Assembly: GCA_041665605.1 (NCBI GenBank)
Contig: JBAYIO010000002.1
Span: forward strand, 1-64,000
Direction: 5' to 3'
From: CAIPAT01 sp041665605
GTDB lineage: Bacteria > Verrucomicrobiota > Lentisphaeria > Victivallales > Victivallaceae
DNA length: 64,000 nucleotides
Shown here: one piece after another, positions 44,743 to 53,619 of the stretch
Numbering within the stretch: position 1 is the first letter of the stretch
How the letters are laid out: every line of letters starts with the position of its first letter
Notes under the pieces: generated by a model
The model's database searches: none
Seen by the model: only the letters and a program-made list of their open reading frames with translations
Told to the model about the DNA's origin: nothing
Translations under genes and position numbers: made by a program

Positions 44743-47700
44743 ATGAAGATGATCAAGCAATGTTGTTTAGCCGTGCTTCTGGTTGTGGCAGGTTTTAATG
44801 TTTTTGCCGAACCGGAAGTTATATTTCACGCGCCTTTTGACAAGGATTTTTCCGCAAAAGCAAACGGACAAACTGTCACTGGCCAGCATACTCAGAAAGT
44901 TTTGTATGAAACCCTGGCGCTAATGCTGCTGCGGCCCGGCGTCGCCGGCAACGCCGCCTTGATCGGCTGTTCTGAAAATGATCTGGCAAACTACAGCATA
45001 AGTTATCCAGGCGACATTCTTAATACTAAACAGGGCGCGATATCTTTCTGGGTTGCTCCTCAGGACTGGAAAGCCGACGACAATAAATTCCATGTCTTTT
45101 TGGAAGCAGGCGGCGAGAATTCGTTTCTGGTAATTTATAAATATTTTGAAGGAAGCAATCTGTATTTTCTATACGGCGCGAAAAGCGTATCCAGCAAAGG
45201 CGCAATGCCGTGGACCATGGCGAAAAAAGACATCAAGAAATGGAAGATGAAAGAGTGGCATTTCATCACCTGCTGCTGGACCGAACAGAAAATCTGGTTA
45301 TATGTTGACGGGGCGATCGTAGACTCCCCGTCCGTTGCCTATCCTCCGACAACGCCGTTTCAATCGGTAATAGTAGGAGCCAGAACCAATGGCTGGAGCG
45401 GCGTAATGAAAGGCGCAATGGACAAGACGCTGATTGACGATGTAAAGATTTTCAAGGCTCCGCTTTCCGGTCAGGAGGTCGCGGCGCTTTACAGCAATTA
45501 TAATTTCAAGAAACTGGACGCTGATAATTCGCCATTGACGATTTCCAAGGTCTTCCCGCGCACCGACCGGGAAAAGAAAATACTTAAGCTGTCTTTCCTG
45601 TTATCGCGTTTCCAGCCTGACTTCAAGGCATATCAAGTCCGGTTTGAACTGCTTGATTCGGCGAAGAAAAACGTTTTGGAAAAAACCTTTATCTCCAACG
45701 GCACGGAATATGAAGACAGCATAAATGTGGCTGCGCTGCCGCCCGGACGCTATCTGGCACGAATCACTCCGCTCGCGGTGAAAAATGAAAAAGTTCCGGT
45801 ATATGAATTTGATTACGCAATCCCGACTTCGCCGGCGGCCTGGGACAACAACCAGTGCGGCATCAGTGATAAAGTCCCGCCGCCGTGGAATGATATGAAA
45901 CGGCTGCCCGACAATACTATTGAGTGCTGGGGCAGGCAGTACGTTTTCGGCAATAATCTGTTTCCGGTTCAAATCAATACCGGCAAGTATTCGCTGCTGC
46001 AATCGCCGGTCCGCCTGACAGTCAACGGCAGAGCGTTTGACGCGCCATGCAATGTCAAAGTGGTAAAAGAATCGCCGACAGCAATTGAGCTTGAATGCAG
46101 CGGCAAAAATGAACAACTGTCGGTTAAAACCGGCATCACCATCGAATATGACGGTTTTATGTGGATAAAAATGGAAGTCGCGCCGGTCGCGCCGCTGGTC
46201 ATCAACAGCATGACTCTCGATGTTCCGTTGAAGAAAGATTGTGCCACTCTGTTTGACTTAAAAGAGAAAATGTACGGCGGGTATGAACCGGGTTTCCAGG
46301 GCGCGGTGACTGACAAAACAATCAGCCGCAATATTTATGAATTCTCGCCGGTGATCTGGCTGGGGAATGAAGATGCCGGCTTGCAGTGGATTGCTGAAAA
46401 CCTGAAAGGCTGGCACAATTCCGACCAGAAACAATCGCTCCAGGTAGTTTCCGCAAATGATGCCAGAGTTCTGCGTTTAAATCTGATAGACTCAAAGGTG
46501 GAGCTGGCGCAGCCCCGCAATATCGCGTTCGGTTTTCAGGCCACTCCGGTCAAGCCGTTATTGAAAGGCTGGCGCAATCTGCGCAACGGCAGAAATATCG
46601 AACTGTGGTATCCCTGGGAAACGCTGCACAATGTGCCCGACGCGGAATTTAAGACCGCTGGCTGCGAAGCAACCATGCGCGCCAATGAAGCCGCAGGCAT
46701 AAAATTATTCAATTACCTGGCCACTTATTCAATGTCGCCGCTTTTCCCGGAATTTCCATGGTGGTGCGATCTCTGGAGCAAAACACCGCCGTTGACCGGC
46801 ACTTTCACCACGGGCTCCGACCGGGCATGGATTGAAGCCAGAGTTTGTCCCAACTCCAAATCGTTTGAAGATTTCTATGCCTGGAAATTCAAAAAACTCC
46901 AGACCGATATCAAACTGAAAAATATTTATATCGACAATGAATCAGCCCAGCCGTGCAACAATGCCATTCATGGCTGCGGCTGGACCGACGATGCCGGAAA
47001 AACATACGACACCTGGAACATCCTCGGCACCAGACGGCTGGCCAAGAGATTGTATGTATTAACTAAAGAATATGATCCGCAAGGTTTGGTGGTTCGCCAT
47101 ATGTCCGGCGAAAAGGTGGCAGCCAATGACGCCTTTGCCGATATTCTGGTGGATGGCGAACTATATGTTTTCCAGATTGCAAAAGAAGATTCATATTTCA
47201 AGATATTTACTCCTGCAATGTTCCGTTCCGCTTTCCTGTCGCGCCAGTTCGGGATCGTGGATTTATTCATTCCTCAGTTTGAACGTTCGTTTGAGACGCA
47301 TGATACGGCAAAGAACAAATTGTTTAAAGCCGGCAAACTGCCGGAACAGGAAAAAATACTGCGCCATTTCAAAGGTTATTTCTTCGTGCATGATGCCAAA
47401 ATGTGGCCGCATTTCGGTATCAGAATTGACGATTTCTGGAAAATTGAAGATAATTTCAAAATGAGCGACGATACCCCGTTCTTCGGCTACTGGGATAAGA
47501 ATAATCCGTTCAGGCTGGAAAATCAAAACTCCGACCGGGAAATGGTTTCCGCCTATGTCGATCAGGGTAAATTCATGCTGATCGCAATGAATGATACGGA
47601 TAGTGCAAAGTGCATGAATATCAGGATTGACGCCAATGCGCTGTCAAAGTACGGCATCGCGAATATCGGCAAACTGACCAACCCGGAAACCAAGGCCGGA

Positions 47701-47775
47701 ATTGAAGTAAAGGACAATACGGTTAATTTGGAATTAAAGCCTCGGGATTACCAGATATGGATTTATAAACAATGA
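44743..47775 (+). CDS. Large exported glycoside-hydrolase-like protein with LamG domain
   Basis: A 1010-residue protein with a signal peptide (cleavage near FAEP). An N-terminal LamG-type domain covers about 25-250 (GAISFWVAPQDWKADDN, HFITCCWTEQKIWLYVDG). A beta-sandwich region follows. The C-terminal half looks like a (beta/alpha)8 domain with IWLGNEDAGLQWIAENLKGW, NIELWYPWETLHNVPDAEF and IYIDNESAQPC, resembling DUF6067-type glycoside hydrolase domains. The acidic residues in the last motif may be catalytic. The substrate is unknown. It is part of the surface carbohydrate cluster. Confidence 0.75.
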   Translation: MKMIKQCCLAVLLVVAGFNVFAEPEVIFHAPFDKDFSAKANGQTVTGQHTQKVLYETLALMLLRPGVAGNAALIGCSENDLANYSISYPGDILNTKQGAISFWVAPQDWKADDNKFHVFLEAGGENSFLVIYKYFEGSNLYFLYGAKSVSSKGAMPWTMAKKDIKKWKMKEWHFITCCWTEQKIWLYVDGAIVDSPSVAYPPTTPFQSVIVGARTNGWSGVMKGAMDKTLIDDVKIFKAPLSGQEVAALYSNYNFKKLDADNSPLTISKVFPRTDREKKILKLSFLLSRFQPDFKAYQVRFELLDSAKKNVLEKTFISNGTEYEDSINVAALPPGRYLARITPLAVKNEKVPVYEFDYAIPTSPAAWDNNQCGISDKVPPPWNDMKRLPDNTIECWGRQYVFGNNLFPVQINTGKYSLLQSPVRLTVNGRAFDAPCNVKVVKESPTAIELECSGKNEQLSVKTGITIEYDGFMWIKMEVAPVAPLVINSMTLDVPLKKDCATLFDLKEKMYGGYEPGFQGAVTDKTISRNIYEFSPVIWLGNEDAGLQWIAENLKGWHNSDQKQSLQVVSANDARVLRLNLIDSKVELAQPRNIAFGFQATPVKPLLKGWRNLRNGRNIELWYPWETLHNVPDAEFKTAGCEATMRANEAAGIKLFNYLATYSMSPLFPEFPWWCDLWSKTPPLTGTFTTGSDRAWIEARVCPNSKSFEDFYAWKFKKLQTDIKLKNIYIDNESAQPCNNAIHGCGWTDDAGKTYDTWNILGTRRLAKRLYVLTKEYDPQGLVVRHMSGEKVAANDAFADILVDGELYVFQIAKEDSYFKIFTPAMFRSAFLSRQFGIVDLFIPQFERSFETHDTAKNKLFKAGKLPEQEKILRHFKGYFFVHDAKMWPHFGIRIDDFWKIEDNFKMSDDTPFFGYWDKNNPFRLENQNSDREMVSAYVDQGKFMLIAMNDTDSAKCMNIRIDANALSKYGIANIGKLTNPETKAGIEVKDNTVNLELKPRDYQIWIYKQ

Positions 47776-47855
47776 CAAATTTTAGATTACTTGAAAAAAG
47801 ATGATTTAGTGTTTATAGTTATTTTCAGAAGCAATTTTAACACAGGAGGTGGAAA

Positions 47856-48353
47856 ATGTCGAAGTTAGTAAAATCTCTCGGTATTGCGGTAGTGGCTTGC
47901 GGATGCGTGTTCTCAGTTTTCGGCCAGGACGCCGGAGCAAACCTGTTAAAACAATGGAATTTATACGGGACTGAAGGCAGCACCGTCATTCAGGATGACG
48001 GGGTGATTGCCTGTGTATGCAAAAGTGAAAAAGATTCCAGCGGAGTAACACAGGCCGTTACCCTCGACCAGAAAGAAGCTAAAGCCATCGAGATTTCCGC
48101 TGAAAGCAAAGCCGAAAATGCTTCCGGCGATCTGGATGTCAGCAATTATTCGATCTATCTGGATATCGCCCACCCCGACGGCACTTATTCCTATGGAGTT
48201 ACCGCGGCATTCAAGACCGGCACCCATGACTGGGAAAAAGCGTCACTGTCTTATACCCCGACCAAACCGATCAAGTCGCTGAGCTATTATCTGCTTTTCC
48301 GTAACAAGACCGGCAAAGTATGGTTCAGGAATGCGGTTTTAGTTCAAAAGTAA
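47856..48353 (+). CDS. Small exported protein, tandem copy 1
   Basis: A 165-residue protein that I do not recognise. The signal sequence contains VVAC, a possible lipobox at Cys 15, with an alternative cleavage at GQD. The mature part looks like a beta-sandwich carbohydrate-binding module (YSIYLDIAHPDGTYSYGVTA, DWEKASLSYTPTKPIKSL, WFRNAVLVQK). AGGAGG lies a few bases before the ATG. The following gene is a close tandem duplicate and each has its own terminator. Confidence 0.75.
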   Translation: MSKLVKSLGIAVVACGCVFSVFGQDAGANLLKQWNLYGTEGSTVIQDDGVIACVCKSEKDSSGVTQAVTLDQKEAKAIEISAESKAENASGDLDVSNYSIYLDIAHPDGTYSYGVTAAFKTGTHDWEKASLSYTPTKPIKSLSYYLLFRNKTGKVWFRNAVLVQK

Positions 48354-48373
48354 CCTTTGAATACTTGTGCAGG

Positions 48374-48406
48374 AAGGCGGAAATGCCTATTGAAATCCGC
48401 CTTTTT
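48374..48406 (+). terminator. Terminator after first small exported protein gene
   Basis: Arms AAGGCGGA and TCCGCCTT with a 14-base loop and a T run. The same arm sequence recurs in the terminator after the second copy, so it was probably duplicated with the gene. Confidence 0.75.
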
Positions 48407-48492
48407 GCTGTCACTTTTTCCGATTTTTTGAAAAGATTAATTTGTTGTTTTATAGTTAATTACAGTAACAATTTTAACATTGGGAGTAGAAA

Positions 48493-48990
48493 ATGTCAAC
48501 ACTGGTTAAGTCTCTGGGTATTGCGGTTGTGGCTTGCGGATGTGTGTGTTCCGTACTGGGACAGGACGCCGGAGCAAATCTGTTAAAACAATGGAATGTC
48601 TTTGGAACTAAGGGCGCCACGGTCATTCAGGATGACGGAGTGATTGCCTGCGAAAATAAAGACGAAAAGGATTCCAGCGGAGTGGTACAAAGTATTGTGC
48701 TCGATCAGACGGAAGCTAAAACTATCGAAATTTCCGGCGAAAGCAAAGCCGAAAACGCTTCCGGGGATCTGGATCGCAGTAACTACTCGATCTATTTGGA
48801 CATTGTCCATACCGACGACACCAAAACCTATGGCGTCACCGCGGCATTCAAGACCGGCACCCATGACTGGGAAAAAGTGTCATTGTCCTATACTCCGACC
48901 AAACCGATCAAGTCGCTGAATTATCTGATGCTTTTCCGCAATAAGACCGGCAAAGTATGGTTCAAGAATGGAGTTTTAATTCAGAAGTAA
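48493..48990 (+). CDS. Small exported protein, tandem copy 2
   Basis: A 165-residue paralogue of the previous gene. I count about 30 differences, with no length change. The signal sequence VVACGC, the DAGANLLKQWN start of the mature part, and the ESKAENASGDLD and TGTHDWEK motifs are shared. Changes concentrate in the loop near residues 54-71 and at 107-114, which could alter ligand choice. GGGAG precedes the ATG. Confidence 0.75.
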   Translation: MSTLVKSLGIAVVACGCVCSVLGQDAGANLLKQWNVFGTKGATVIQDDGVIACENKDEKDSSGVVQSIVLDQTEAKTIEISGESKAENASGDLDRSNYSIYLDIVHTDDTKTYGVTAAFKTGTHDWEKVSLSYTPTKPIKSLNYLMLFRNKTGKVWFKNGVLIQK

Positions 48991-49010
48991 TGCCAGACCG
49001 TCTATAATTC

Positions 49011-49042
49011 AAGGCGGATTCCAGAACGGAATCCGCCTTTTT
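49011..49042 (+). terminator. Terminator after second small exported protein gene
   Basis: Perfect 12-base arms AAGGCGGATTCC and complement, five-base loop and a T run. Strong, and could serve both strands given the convergent gene at 49063. Confidence 0.88.
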
Positions 49043-49062
49043 GCTGCTCCAGTTGCGGGATT

Positions 49063-49815
49063 TCACTTGATCCAGCGCTGAAATTTACAAAGCACTTTCT
49101 CCCATATTTGTGACGCGGTGATAACACTATCTTCCGGCGTGAACTCCCCGTATTCCTTCACTTTGAACACGCCGGCGATAAAAACATTCATCCAGAGAAA
49201 CTGGTTGCCGCCGAGTTCATCAAGCGTTTTGCAGAACGAAGGCAGATCTTTCACTTGATTAAGCGCCTTGATCGCCATTACCGCCCGCCGGGCCCTGGTC
49301 ACCCGCATTGAACCGGTTTTCACGTCAAAAGACAGAGTGTAGCAGTCCATCGCCGGAAGCTCCACCTGCGGGTCGAACAGGCCGGGATCGTCAACATACC
49401 CGCCCTCGACAACGGCTTCAATCACTACTGACTGGCGTGCGGCATCTTTGATTGCATCCGCGATTGTTCCGTTGCGGCAATCTTCGCGGAAACCGTGCCA
49501 CGCCCAGTCATCAGTCATAATCAGCCGTCCGCCCTTTTTTGACGGGTAAACCGCTCTCAGCATCGGATCGAGCCCCTTGGACAGATACAGGCCGCAGGAA
49601 ATGGCATCCCGGACTTTCTCGTCCCAACTGAAGCCAAATTTGCCGAATTTAAAAAAAGGCAGTTCATTGGACGGGACCAGCCACCAGGAAGTCATTGTCG
49701 GCTGAAAATGATTGTATGGCCGCCGGATCAGCCGTCCGGCTTCCGGCGGCAGGATCGCCTCGATGGCTTCGCACAATTTCCTCGGCGATTTATTTTCGCA
49801 GTAAAGCGTATTCAT
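49063..49815 (-). CDS. Conserved-looking protein of unknown function
   Basis: A 250-residue protein that I cannot assign. No signal peptide or membrane segment; it is rich in Trp and Phe in the first half (MTSWWLVPSNELPFFKFGKF) and has a DDWAWHGFREDCRNGT stretch in the middle. The start at 49815 is chosen because GGGA lies nine bases upstream; an upstream in-frame ATG at 49872 lacks one. It is divergent from the histidine kinase gene, with about 150 bases of shared promoter region. Confidence 0.65.
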   Translation of the reverse strand: MNTLYCENKSPRKLCEAIEAILPPEAGRLIRRPYNHFQPTMTSWWLVPSNELPFFKFGKFGFSWDEKVRDAISCGLYLSKGLDPMLRAVYPSKKGGRLIMTDDWAWHGFREDCRNGTIADAIKDAARQSVVIEAVVEGGYVDDPGLFDPQVELPAMDCYTLSFDVKTGSMRVTRARRAVMAIKALNQVKDLPSFCKTLDELGGNQFLWMNVFIAGVFKVKEYGEFTPEDSVITASQIWEKVLCKFQRWIK

Positions 49816-49897
49816 AATATTCCCGGAAATTATCCGGTTATTCCTTCCCGTTGAGTAATAAATTCTTATCAAATCACATAAACAATGCTTCCGTTAC

Positions 49898-49926
49898 TTG
49901 AAAAGTAGCACTTTTCTTTATATAAT
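49898..49926 (+). promoter_or_regulatory. Promoter of the hybrid kinase gene
   Basis: TTGAAA (49898-49903) and TATAAT (49921-49926) with a 17-base spacer, 40 bases upstream of the kinase ATG. Confidence 0.55.
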
Positions 49927-49966
49927 GTAGTCAATTATATTCATAACCCAAGTGGTTTTAAGGATA

Positions 49967-52315
49967 ATGAGATTTAAAAAAGCTGAAAAAACTGATCTGC
50001 GCGACAGGATTAATGAAATACCGCCTGCCTTTCCGGGCAACGACGACGAAAGGCGGAGCCTGAATCCATTGAAGTGGTTTCTGTTTTTCTTTAAAACATA
50101 CATTAATAAGCCATTTTTCTACACGGCTTTTGCGGTTTATCTGCTGCTGGCGGTGTTTTTCAATTATCTGCTGGACCAGACGTACAATGAGAAGAAGACT
50201 ATCTATCTCGACAGCCAGGCGCAGATTGCCGATCATTCGTTTAACGTGCTTTATAAATCCTACTGCAATCTTGCCAAATTCATCTATTATGAAATTGTCG
50301 GGCGGGATGATGTGCTTGAACTGCTGGACCGGGCCTGGAAAGCCGACCCCAGAACACAGAGCATGCTGCGCCAGCAGGTGATGCAAAAACTGAATATCAC
50401 TTACCGCCATTTCCTGGAAAAGAATTTAAGCCAGTTTCAGTTTCACTTCCCGGATAATATCTCTTTTGTCAGTTTGAATCAGCCGGACAGGTTCGGCGAT
50501 GACATGAGCGGGGTCCGTTATTCGATTGCCTGCGCCAACCGGACGGAAAAGGAAGTATACGGTTTTGAACATGATTTTTCCACTTCCGGATTCCGTGCGG
50601 TTTTCCCGCTCCGGTATAATAACCGGCATGTCGGAGTCTTTGATGTCGGATTCAAATTTGAGGCATTGGAAAATATTCTGCACTACGAATTCGGCGGAGA
50701 CTATGTTTTTCTGGTGCATCTGGAAGAAGAGATCAGAAACAGGCCTGCATTCAAAAACGTATTCAAAAATTACATTCCTTCCGCAAACTTGACAGATTAT
50801 TATTATGTGAAGTCCCCGCGAAACGAATTTTTCGAAATAAAAAAAGCGCTTTCAGGTACCGAAGTCAGCAGAATCAGGAAGGAAATCAAAACGAACAAGC
50901 CGTTCTGCGTATATTCCGAATATAATGAAGAAACATATCTATGGTCGTTTGTTCCGGTGTTTGACGCTAAAAACGTCAAGGACGCCTATATCATCAGTTG
51001 CCATAAAGATGAGACTATTCATTCCTTTAAAACCTCCAGCCTCTTTTTCACGCTGTTGATTCAAATCGGGCTTTTCCTGATTTTTGCCTATTTTGTCCAG
51101 AGCAACGAACTGAAGACCCGTCTGCAGTCGGAAATGAAAAAAGTTGAACTGGCGGCCAGGGCCAAATCGCTGTTCCTGGCGTCAATGAGCCACGAAATCC
51201 GCACTCCGATGAACGGCATTCTGGGCATTTCCGAACTGCTCGAAGAATCGCCGCTGGACGAGAAGCAGCGCAAATATGTGGAAATGATCCGCAACAGCGG
51301 CTGTTCGCTGCTGACAATCATCAACGATATTCTCGATTTCTCGAAGATCGAATCCGGAAAAATGTCTCTGGAAGCTCACGAAATGGATGTCGAAAGATGC
51401 GTGGATTCCTGTTTTTCGCTGCTGCAGTACAGCGCTCAGGCCAAAAAGCTCGATTTGCGTTTTGAAATTCCGCAGCATATTCCGCGAAAAATTATTTCCG
51501 ATACGGTAAGATTGCGCCAGATTCTGCTGAATCTGCTCAGCAACGCCATCAAATTTACCGACACCGGCGAGATCTGCCTGACGGTCGGCGCGGTTCCGAT
51601 CCGCGATTCGGAAGAGATTATGATGGAATTTGCGATAAAGGATACCGGCATCGGCATTGACAGTAAAGTGTTGAGCAGATTGTTTATGGCATTTGAACAG
51701 GGGGACGCCACCTCCACCCGCCGTTTCGGCGGCACCGGGCTGGGGCTGGCAATCACTAAACGCCTGACCGTATTGATGGGCGGCGACGTCCGCGTGATCA
51801 GCACTCCGGGCAAAGGCTCCACCTTCACCGCATCCATCCGGACAATCCCGGTGAAAACGGCTAACGAAGCTGCCAAGACCGTCAGGAACTACAGTTCCCC
51901 GGCCATGAACGTGCTGCACGAAGAACTGAAAGATTTGAGGGTTCTGCTGGTCGAGGACGACAGAATCAACCAGGCGGTCACTCTGACCATGCTCGAGAGC
52001 GTGGGCGTCATCATCACCCTGGCGGAAAACGGACAGAAGGCTCTGGACAAATTGCAGAATAATCAATATGACATAATTCTGATGGACTGCATGATGCCGG
52101 TAATGGACGGTTTTACCGCCACCCGGGAAATCATCAAAGTCTACGGTACGAATCATCCGCCGATCATTGCCCTCACCGCCAATGCCATGTCCGGAGACCG
52201 GGAGCACTGCCTGAAATACGGCATGAACGATTTCCTGTCAAAACCGATCTCCAAAGCCAAATTACTGGAAGCCATCCGGAAATGGAACCCCCGCCGCAAA
52301 ACGGCTAAAACCTGA
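49967..52315 (+). CDS. Membrane hybrid sensor histidine kinase with receiver domain
   Basis: A 782-residue sensor. A first membrane helix lies at about 45-65, a periplasmic sensor region of about 300 residues follows, and a second helix is near 358-380. Next are HisKA with SMSHEIRTPMNG (His about 408), an ATPase domain with ILLNLLSNAIKF, DTGIGI and FGGTGLGLAI, and a C-terminal receiver with DCMMPVMDGF (Asp about 706) and a conserved Lys in LSKPIS. No output partner is adjacent. The start at 49967 is preceded by AAGGA. The ligand is not known. Confidence 0.93.
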   Translation: MRFKKAEKTDLRDRINEIPPAFPGNDDERRSLNPLKWFLFFFKTYINKPFFYTAFAVYLLLAVFFNYLLDQTYNEKKTIYLDSQAQIADHSFNVLYKSYCNLAKFIYYEIVGRDDVLELLDRAWKADPRTQSMLRQQVMQKLNITYRHFLEKNLSQFQFHFPDNISFVSLNQPDRFGDDMSGVRYSIACANRTEKEVYGFEHDFSTSGFRAVFPLRYNNRHVGVFDVGFKFEALENILHYEFGGDYVFLVHLEEEIRNRPAFKNVFKNYIPSANLTDYYYVKSPRNEFFEIKKALSGTEVSRIRKEIKTNKPFCVYSEYNEETYLWSFVPVFDAKNVKDAYIISCHKDETIHSFKTSSLFFTLLIQIGLFLIFAYFVQSNELKTRLQSEMKKVELAARAKSLFLASMSHEIRTPMNGILGISELLEESPLDEKQRKYVEMIRNSGCSLLTIINDILDFSKIESGKMSLEAHEMDVERCVDSCFSLLQYSAQAKKLDLRFEIPQHIPRKIISDTVRLRQILLNLLSNAIKFTDTGEICLTVGAVPIRDSEEIMMEFAIKDTGIGIDSKVLSRLFMAFEQGDATSTRRFGGTGLGLAITKRLTVLMGGDVRVISTPGKGSTFTASIRTIPVKTANEAAKTVRNYSSPAMNVLHEELKDLRVLLVEDDRINQAVTLTMLESVGVIITLAENGQKALDKLQNNQYDIILMDCMMPVMDGFTATREIIKVYGTNHPPIIALTANAMSGDREHCLKYGMNDFLSKPISKAKLLEAIRKWNPRRKTAKT

Positions 52316-52498
52316 AAAATGAACAGGCTTTAATCATTTTCCGGAATTTATTTAAATGGTTCTTGATAAATCCTAATATTCCGATATTTTACTCCTGCAT
52401 TTTAAAACTGAACGCAACAAAAGTATCTGGACTGGCAATTATTTTCTGACGGATGTTCCGGAAATAATACATCTCTCCTGCTTTTACAAAGGACACAA

Positions 52499-53125
52499 AT
52501 GAGTATTGAATTTAAGACCGATGCCGACAAAACCAGTTATGCGCTTGGAATGAATATCGGAGAATCGCTGGTTCAGCTTCCGGCTGAACTGAACGCGGAG
52601 ATACTTACCCAGGCTATCAAGGATCTGCTTGCCGGCAACCCGCCTGCGCTGCCGGAAAGCGATTATGTCGCGGCAATGAAGGCGTTCCAGGCCAAAATGC
52701 AGGCCGCCGAACAGGATGCCTCAAAAGAAATATCGCTCCAGAATGCCGCCGAAGAAAAATCGTTCATGGAAGATAATAAAAAGGCCGAAGGAGTTGTCAC
52801 CACCGCCAGCGGTCTGCAGTATATCGTGCTCAAAGAAGGCAGCGGCGCCAGGCCGGTCGCCGATGACACGGTAAAAGTCCATTACGCCGGAACCCTGCTG
52901 GACGGAACCGAATTTGACAGCTCAGTCAAACGCGGACAGCCTGCCGAATTCGGCGTCACCCAGGTGATCAAAGGCTGGACCGAAGCGCTGCAACTGATGA
53001 ACGTCGGCAGCAAATACCGTCTGTTCGTCCCGTCCAAACTCGCTTACGGCGAACGCGGCGCCGGGCAGGCCATCGGCCCCTGTTCCATGCTGGTTTTTGA
53101 CGTCGAACTGATCGACATTCTCTGA
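52499..53125 (+). CDS. FKBP-type peptidyl-prolyl isomerase
   Basis: A 208-residue protein. An N-terminal helical FKBP_N dimerisation domain (about 8-85; TSYALGMNIGESLV) is followed by the FKBP domain, about 105-208 (VHYAGTLLDGTEFDSSVKRG, VIKGWTEAL, PSKLAYGERG). No signal sequence is visible, so unlike Mip and FkpA it may be cytoplasmic, like FklB. A GxxExxY unit lies directly downstream. Confidence 0.92.
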   Translation: MSIEFKTDADKTSYALGMNIGESLVQLPAELNAEILTQAIKDLLAGNPPALPESDYVAAMKAFQAKMQAAEQDASKEISLQNAAEEKSFMEDNKKAEGVVTTASGLQYIVLKEGSGARPVADDTVKVHYAGTLLDGTEFDSSVKRGQPAEFGVTQVIKGWTEALQLMNVGSKYRLFVPSKLAYGERGAGQAIGPCSMLVFDVELIDIL

Positions 53126-53135
53126 TCCGGAGAAA

Positions 53136-53168
53136 ATTAACCACAAAGACACAAAGACACAAAGGTTT
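53136..53168. repeat. Left 33-bp inverted repeat of the GxxExxY unit
   Basis: Begins ATTAACCACAAAGACACAAA and is the exact complement of 53572-53604, built on repeated ACACAAAG. It ends three bases before the GxxExxY start codon. Related solitary repeats lie at 25366 and 609. Confidence 0.95.
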
Positions 53169-53171
53169 TTG

Positions 53172-53573
53172 ATGATGGAAAATGAATACGCGCCAATCCC
53201 TGATGAAATAAACACCATTTCAAAAGTGGTTACAGATTGCGCGTTCAAGGTTCACAAGGAATTAGGTCCCGGTCTTCTCGAATCAGTCTATGAGATATGT
53301 CTCTATCATGAACTGCAAAAAAATGGATTAAAAGTAACGCGGCAAGTCAATGTTCCTGTTGTGTATGATAATATAAAATTTGATGCCGGATTCCGTCTGG
53401 ACTTGCTTGTTGATAATAAAATGATTGTTGAAATAAAGGCTGTTGAAGAGATGAATCCGGTATTTGACGCTCAAGTTTTAACTTATTTAAAATTGACTAA
53501 GATCCGTTTAGGGATGTTGATCAACTTCAATTCTCCAGTTCTAAAAAGGGGAATTAAAAGACTAGTCCTGTAA
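53172..53573 (+). CDS. GxxExxY-family PD-(D/E)XK nuclease-like protein
   Basis: The 133-residue protein has the name-giving GLLESVY (34-40). Further on, LDLLVDNKMIVEIKA gives Asp 77 and Glu 87-x-Lys 89, the D-X9-ExK arrangement of PD-(D/E)XK nucleases. The family is small, widespread in Verrucomicrobiota, Bacteroidota and Planctomycetota, and of unproven function. The gene fills the space between two perfect 33-base inverted repeats: the stop codon overlaps the right repeat by two bases and the start lies three bases after the left one. All motif residues are intact. This suggests a compact mobile unit. Confidence 0.88.
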   Translation: MMENEYAPIPDEINTISKVVTDCAFKVHKELGPGLLESVYEICLYHELQKNGLKVTRQVNVPVVYDNIKFDAGFRLDLLVDNKMIVEIKAVEEMNPVFDAQVLTYLKLTKIRLGMLINFNSPVLKRGIKRLVL

Positions 53574-53604
53574 ACCTTTGTGTCTTTGTGTCTTTGTGGT
53601 TAAT
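53572..53604. repeat. Right 33-bp inverted repeat of the GxxExxY unit
   Basis: Exact complement of 53136-53168. It lies 15 bases before the end of the convergent mutS gene, and may also act as a bidirectional hairpin in transcripts. Confidence 0.95.
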
Positions 53605-53619
53605 CAAGTATTCAGCCGG

